In this document: piece after piece, positions 59,992 to 64,000 of the stretch
How positions within the stretch are numbered: position 1 is the stretch's first letter
Layout of the letters: every line of letters begins with the position of its first letter
Source: Roridomyces roridus
Lineage: Eukaryota; Basidiomycota; Agaricomycetes; Agaricales; Mycenaceae
Assembly (NCBI GenBank): GCA_029378245.1
Contig: JARKIF010000033.1
Coordinates: 124,001-188,000, forward strand
Direction: 5' to 3'
Length of the DNA: 64,000 nucleotides
Notes under the pieces: generated by a model
Databases searched by the model: none
What the model was told of the DNA's origin: nothing
What the model saw: only the letters and a program-made list of their open reading frames with translations
Made by a program: the position numbers and the translations under genes

Positions 59992-61110
59992 TTTCTTGGA
60001 AATATGATAAATAACCGGCATAATGACACAGTATAAATCTAGATGCTGGAATATGGTTCCTGGTGAGCATGTGCATAAATTGAGATCGGGGATAGCGACC
60101 AAGGATACTCACTTTCACCCGAGTATCCCGCGTCCATCTGCAAGGGGCATCGAACGCCGTGCTTGCAGATTGACGAGGCTCTGTATACCTGATCGTCCTA
60201 GTAACATTCCGTGTACACTGCGCGCTGCACCATGAACTTACTCAAACGACGGAACCGATCATCAGATAGAGCAGCGTCGAGAGCGCCCCAGGGTATGTCT
60301 GCGACATCGGCGATCAGGAACATGATTAGCTTGATCGATTTCAATCTGAGCCTCGAGGCAAGTCTGAGGTAGGAAGACGCAGCAAGCTGCCTGGCATGTT
60401 ACTGGCATGGCGCTGGCAGGACTCGCATGGAATGCAGGTCCCGGAGATCGGCGTACGTGCTGCACAACAGATTGGACGACATCCGCTGGATCCGGCATTT
60501 TGTGGGACTTTTCATTAAAATTCAGCGAGGGAAGCCGGCAAGAAAAAGAGCGGGACCAATGTTGTCGATGGTCTTCGATCAAAAAGAGAAAGTCCGAGCA
60601 GTAGTTTTATAGAGCTCGGAGAGATGGTGGCAGGAGGCAAAAGGGAAGTAGTCATGTGAGACATCAATTGATCAACACCTCCTGTCTCGAGCCCTCATGT
60701 TCTGCCTGAGAAGTGAGTGGTCTTGGCTCTAAGCTGGCTCCACGTCTCCCAGCACTTCAGAAACATAACAACCAATATCGGCACGAAGCCTGAAGTCAGT
60801 CTGAGGTTTGGTCTGAAAGTCACGATTGAGTCACGATGAGGACGTTGGGACACGGTGCGCAAGAACAACGATCTCAAAGTTACTTTTTAGAAAGCGGGAC
60901 AGCCCCCTGAATTCGGAACATCTTTTTGTCAATTCGAATTTCGCACACGGCACGTCGTGGCCTCCCCGCCCTAGCTCCCCGTCCAATGAGCCTCTTTCTT
61001 CGGGACCATTACGAAGCATCGGCATCCTACGGTCTCTTTCTACCTCTGGGAACGGCCCTCCGTGTGCCGTACCATAAATGAGTCGACTCCCAAGACGCAG
61101 CGATGCCAAT
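59992..61110. other. Intergenic between the two hydrolase copies
   Basis: Apart from the F-box scrap at 60198-60350 no gene is supported. Minus-strand frames at 60831-61328 overlap the start of the second hydrolase copy and look like shadows. Confidence 0.4.
60198..60350 (-). pseudogene. F-box-type C-terminal scrap
   Basis: A 50-codon minus-strand segment reads LRLKSIKLIMFLIADVADIP then WGALDAALSDDRFRRLSKF. The W-x-x-L-D-x-x-L-x-x-x-R-F pattern is that of the mushroom F-box family C-terminus, as in the fragment at 52324. Nothing else of the gene is recognisable. Confidence 0.4.
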
Positions 61111-61721
61111 ATGCTCCTCCTGTTCACCCTTGTGTTGTTTCTGTCAAACGCGCCGCTCGTCTTTAGTGCATGATGTGCATGCTCAGGATTCTCCATCCCC
61201 GTCCACGTCGATACCCTCGTTCCCAAGGATCCAACCGATGTCTTTGCGGGGCTTAAAAGCAACGCGAGTAGTCTGAGGCGGATCGACGAGACGTACGATA
61301 TCTTTGGTGTTTTCTGCCAGCCAACCACTCCGTCTCCAAAGCGTTCAGGTCAGCTGCCGAGGATGAATCTAATTGAGACTGACGTCGATGTTTTCAGATG
61401 TACTCCAACTTCTGGTGCACGGATTCACGTACACGAACGAATATTGGTCGCCTCCGGTCGAAGAATTCCGAAACTATTCCTACGCAGCCTTTGCCTGCGA
61501 CCACGGCCTGTCTTCCTTCTCCATCGACACGTTGGGCGTGGGGTTGACTACACGACCCGAAAATGCCTCGGATGTGCAATTCCCCAACACCGCAGCCGCC
61601 CTCGCCCAGCTCGCCAGGCAGCTCAAAAGCACGCCAATTCTTCCCGGAGTCCAACCGTTCAAAACTATCATCGGCATCGGTCATAGCGCTGGCTCCGCGC
61701 TGTTGAACTTTGACGCCATCG
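61111..61721 (+). pseudogene. Secreted alpha/beta hydrolase, copy 2, truncated by gypsy
   Basis: Exon 1 (61111-61348) and exon 2 (from 61398) mirror copy 1, with the phase-1 intron (49 nt) at the same place. A TGA at 61171-61173 lies in frame inside the signal region. The frame then reads SIPVHVDTLVPKDPTDVF, VLQLLVHGFTYTNEYWSPPV and the nucleophile elbow IGHSAGSA. The gene stops at the LTR that begins at 61722, so Asp and His of the triad are lost. They could lie beyond the window on the far side of the retrotransposon. Confidence 0.82.
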
Positions 61722-62093
61722 TGTCAGCACCTAGGGCTAAGTCGGGTTCTAGTCGGCAACGAACGAGGCGACCGAGCGAAGAGCAGCAGACGAGACTCAA
61801 GAGGTAGAGCAAGCCGTAGGGAGAATAGACTAGATTCGTCTACAGTACTGAGACTGTAGACGGGTATATATACTACATGATCGAATTAAGTATGAGGAGG
61901 TAGGGGGTAGGAGCAGGGGCGATCACGACAAGTAGGGGTTTAAATGCAGGGGAGAGTGGAGTAGCAAGCAGGGGTTAGCAGGGGTTGAGACAAGACCCGG
62001 CCGATCAGTGATGATCACTGATTAGGGTATTGATGGTTGATGATTGATCGGGTTACAACCCGTCGGGTTGTTGCCTGGGGTCATATCATGACA
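61722..62093 (-). repeat. 3' LTR of the chromovirus
   Basis: The LTR is 372 bp with the short inverted ends TGTCA and TGACA. Its limits were set by the polypurine tract on one side and the loss of hydrolase coding sequence on the other. Confidence 0.75.
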
Positions 62094-62105
62094 TTATCCC
62101 CCCCG
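62094..62105 (-). other. Polypurine tract
   Basis: CGGGGGGGATAA on the minus strand abuts the LTR. It is the usual primer for plus-strand synthesis in LTR retrotransposons. Confidence 0.7.
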
Positions 62106-62129
62106 TTCAAGCGCTGCGTCCCGAAGCGC

Positions 62130-64000
62130 TCAGGACACGATCTTCCATCGGCCGTTAACCCGTTCTTCACGGAGTGCAGTCGGGTTCTTCTCATAGAACT
62201 CTTCTATGCATTCCTCTGCTCCATCCAACAAAGCGCGCTTCTCCCAAGTCCATTCAGCCGGGGGATAGTCCTTCCATTTGATGAAGTAGCGCAATGTGTT
62301 GCGTTGATTCCCACTGCCTCTCTTGACCTTCAGGATTTCCTCCACCTCATACTCATAATGACCGTCAACCACGTCCGGGGGTGGGGGGTCCACCGCCTTC
62401 TGATGCTCGGCCACTGGTGGCACCCATGGTCGAAGATAGACCGTATTGAAAACCGGGTGAACCTTCCAAGATGCAGGCGTCTTGATTTCGTACGAGAGGG
62501 ATCCAACCTTGCGCACCACCGGGAAAGGACCATAACGTCGGTCTTGGAATTTCTTGGTGGGTCGGTGTGTCTGTAGATTCTTCCCTTCTAGCCACACCTT
62601 ATCGCCTACTTTGTACCCCGGGTCGGGTTGTCGACTACGATCGTAGTATTTCTTCATAACCTCTTGTGCATGGCGCATTGCCGCCGCGGCTTCTGCCCGT
62701 ACCTTCTCCATTCGCTGCGCGAATTCCATCGCCTTTTCCGTCGGAACCTCTCGCAATGGTTCAATCCCTTTGCGCGGGTGGAACCCGAGAGTCATAAAGA
62801 AGGGACTGAATCCCGTCGTTGCGTGAACCTTGTCATTGTAGGAGAATTCGGCCAAGGTTAACCATTCTGCCCAGTCGTCTTGCATGAAGTTGGTAAAGAT
62901 TCGGAGGTACTGTTCCACCTCTTGGTTGACCCGTTCCGTTTGACCGTCGGTTTGCGGGTGATACGCTGTCGACGCATTCGACTTCATTCCCAGAAGCTTC
63001 ATCAGGTCTCACATAAAGTGGCCCACGAATTGTGTTCCACGGTCGCTGATTACCACCTCTGGTAACCCGTAATCCTTCCACACATTGTCCCGATAAACCC
63101 GGGCGATCCCTTCGCCGGTAATCTGTTCTCGGCAGGGAACAACCCGAATTCCCTTACCCAGTCCATCCACAATCACCACAATACTGTCGTACCCCTTGGA
63201 CTCAGGTAGCTTCGTGATTAGGTCAATCGAGACGTTCTGCCACACTCGTTCGGGTACTGCGTTTGGTGACAAGGGTCCGCGGGGTTTGGATGGAAACGTC
63301 TTCGTCTTCTGGCACGTCGAACAAGCGGCTACGTACCGCTTGATGTCCCGGGTCATGGATGGCCAGTAGTAATTCCGCGCTACCAATTCCGCCGTTCGAT
63401 ATTGCCCAGGGTGACCGGCCATGTACGTATCATGGTGGGCCCGGGTTATGTGATGGCGTAGCTCCTTGTCGGAAGGGACGTATACCGATCCATGCCTAGT
63501 CAAGAATCCGTCGTGTTCCTGCCAGGTCGGGTTCTCCTCCTCGGCTTCTTCATCCTTGCTCTTGGCCAAACCTTCTTTGGCCGCATCCTCCCACTTGTCG
63601 TGGGCGTCCTTGATGCGTTGCAAAAATTGGTCCCCCCCCTCCTGTTCTGGGATTGCTCGCAGAAATTCCTCCTTCGGTATCTGTTGAAATTTATCCGCTG
63701 GTAGCAACGTGATATCGCTGTTATCCTTTGCCCCCTTTTCATGGCCATTTCGCCTCGAAAGGGCATCCGTCTTGTTATGCGTTTTGCCGGGTTTGTGGAT
63801 CAGCAGAAAGTCGTATTCACTCAACTCCAGCGACCAACGTGCCTGTCTCCGGTTCAGCTTCTTCGTCGTCATAAAGTAAGCCAGATTCTTGTGGTCCGTC
63901 CAAATCTCGAAGGTTTTGTTGCTGCCTTGAAGGAAATGCCTCCACTCGTACAAACCGCGCATAATCGCCAGCATTTCCTTGTCGTGAATGTCGTAATTTC
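62130..64000 (-). pseudogene. Gypsy pol: RNase H, integrase, chromodomain; one stop
   Basis: From the window edge the frame reads KEMLAIMRGLYEWRHFL and WTDHKNLAYFM of RNase H. The integrase follows: an HHCC finger (H-x-x-Y near HPGQYRT, then CSTCQ), a core with Asp in VSIDLITKLP, Asp in VISDRGTQF and Glu in QTDGQTERVNQE. A chromodomain closes the protein (YEVEEILKVKRG, YFIKWKDYPPAEWTWE). An in-frame TGA at 63009-63011, between the second Asp and the Glu, splits the frame; a CGA Arg codon fits the position. The copy is therefore inactive unless read through. Confidence 0.85.

Larger units (their letters stand above)
61722..64000 (-). mobile_element. Ty3/gypsy chromovirus, partial (right end outside window)
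   Basis: The element lies on the minus strand. Its 3' LTR is at 61722-62093, preceded by a polypurine tract and the integrase end of pol. The 5' LTR, gag, protease and reverse transcriptase lie beyond 64000. It inserted into the second hydrolase gene after GACGCCATCG. Confidence 0.85.

Overview
The window is fungal nuclear DNA, most likely from a mushroom-forming basidiomycete (Agaricomycetes, Mycena-like; inference). The evidence is small GT...AG introns of 42-68 nt in almost every gene, and lineage-typical families: BTB/POZ proteins, a MYND-finger protein, an arrestin-like protein, F-box proteins, NACHT-WD40 receptors and a chromodomain Ty3/gypsy element. No rRNA, functional tRNA or CRISPR was found.

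Layout. 1-10.5 kb: three decayed BTB/POZ copies around intact genes for a secreted beta-rich protein, two divergent small secreted cysteine-rich proteins (SSP), an arrestin-like protein and a 654-aa MYND protein. 11.8-21.6 kb: a membrane-protein gene (TM) head to head, 60 bp apart, with an intact C2-NACHT-WD40 receptor (NLR A), convergent with a large low-complexity polyQ gene (X). 23-24.3 kb: a broken short-chain dehydrogenase and a third SSP gene. 25-40.4 kb: a second intact receptor (NLR B), a 5' scrap of another, a decayed TM fused to a decayed X, and a dead receptor (NLR C) split by a hAT-like element. 40.4-49.2 kb: a transposon-rich desert in which two hAT-like elements hit one small Tyr-rich gene. 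50-52 kb: another decayed TM-X pair. 52.3-54.6 kb: F-box sequences. 55.3-64 kb: a hAT-like element, then two tandem copies of a secreted alpha/beta hydrolase gene, both destroyed by insertions (LINE, LTR-like element, chromovirus).

The main theme is birth and death of a linked X-NLR-TM unit. NLR A and NLR B share a 10-exon structure and both give 1583 aa. NLR C shows how copies die: a 10-bp deletion, a 29-bp repeat expansion and a 774-bp insertion. Fungal NACHT-WD40 proteins are known STAND receptors linked to non-self recognition; a role for TM or X in that process is inference from linkage only. Five hAT-like insertions have 8-bp target duplications, four perfect and one with a single mismatch. 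Several lesions are C-to-T changes at CpG, as expected for methylated repeats.
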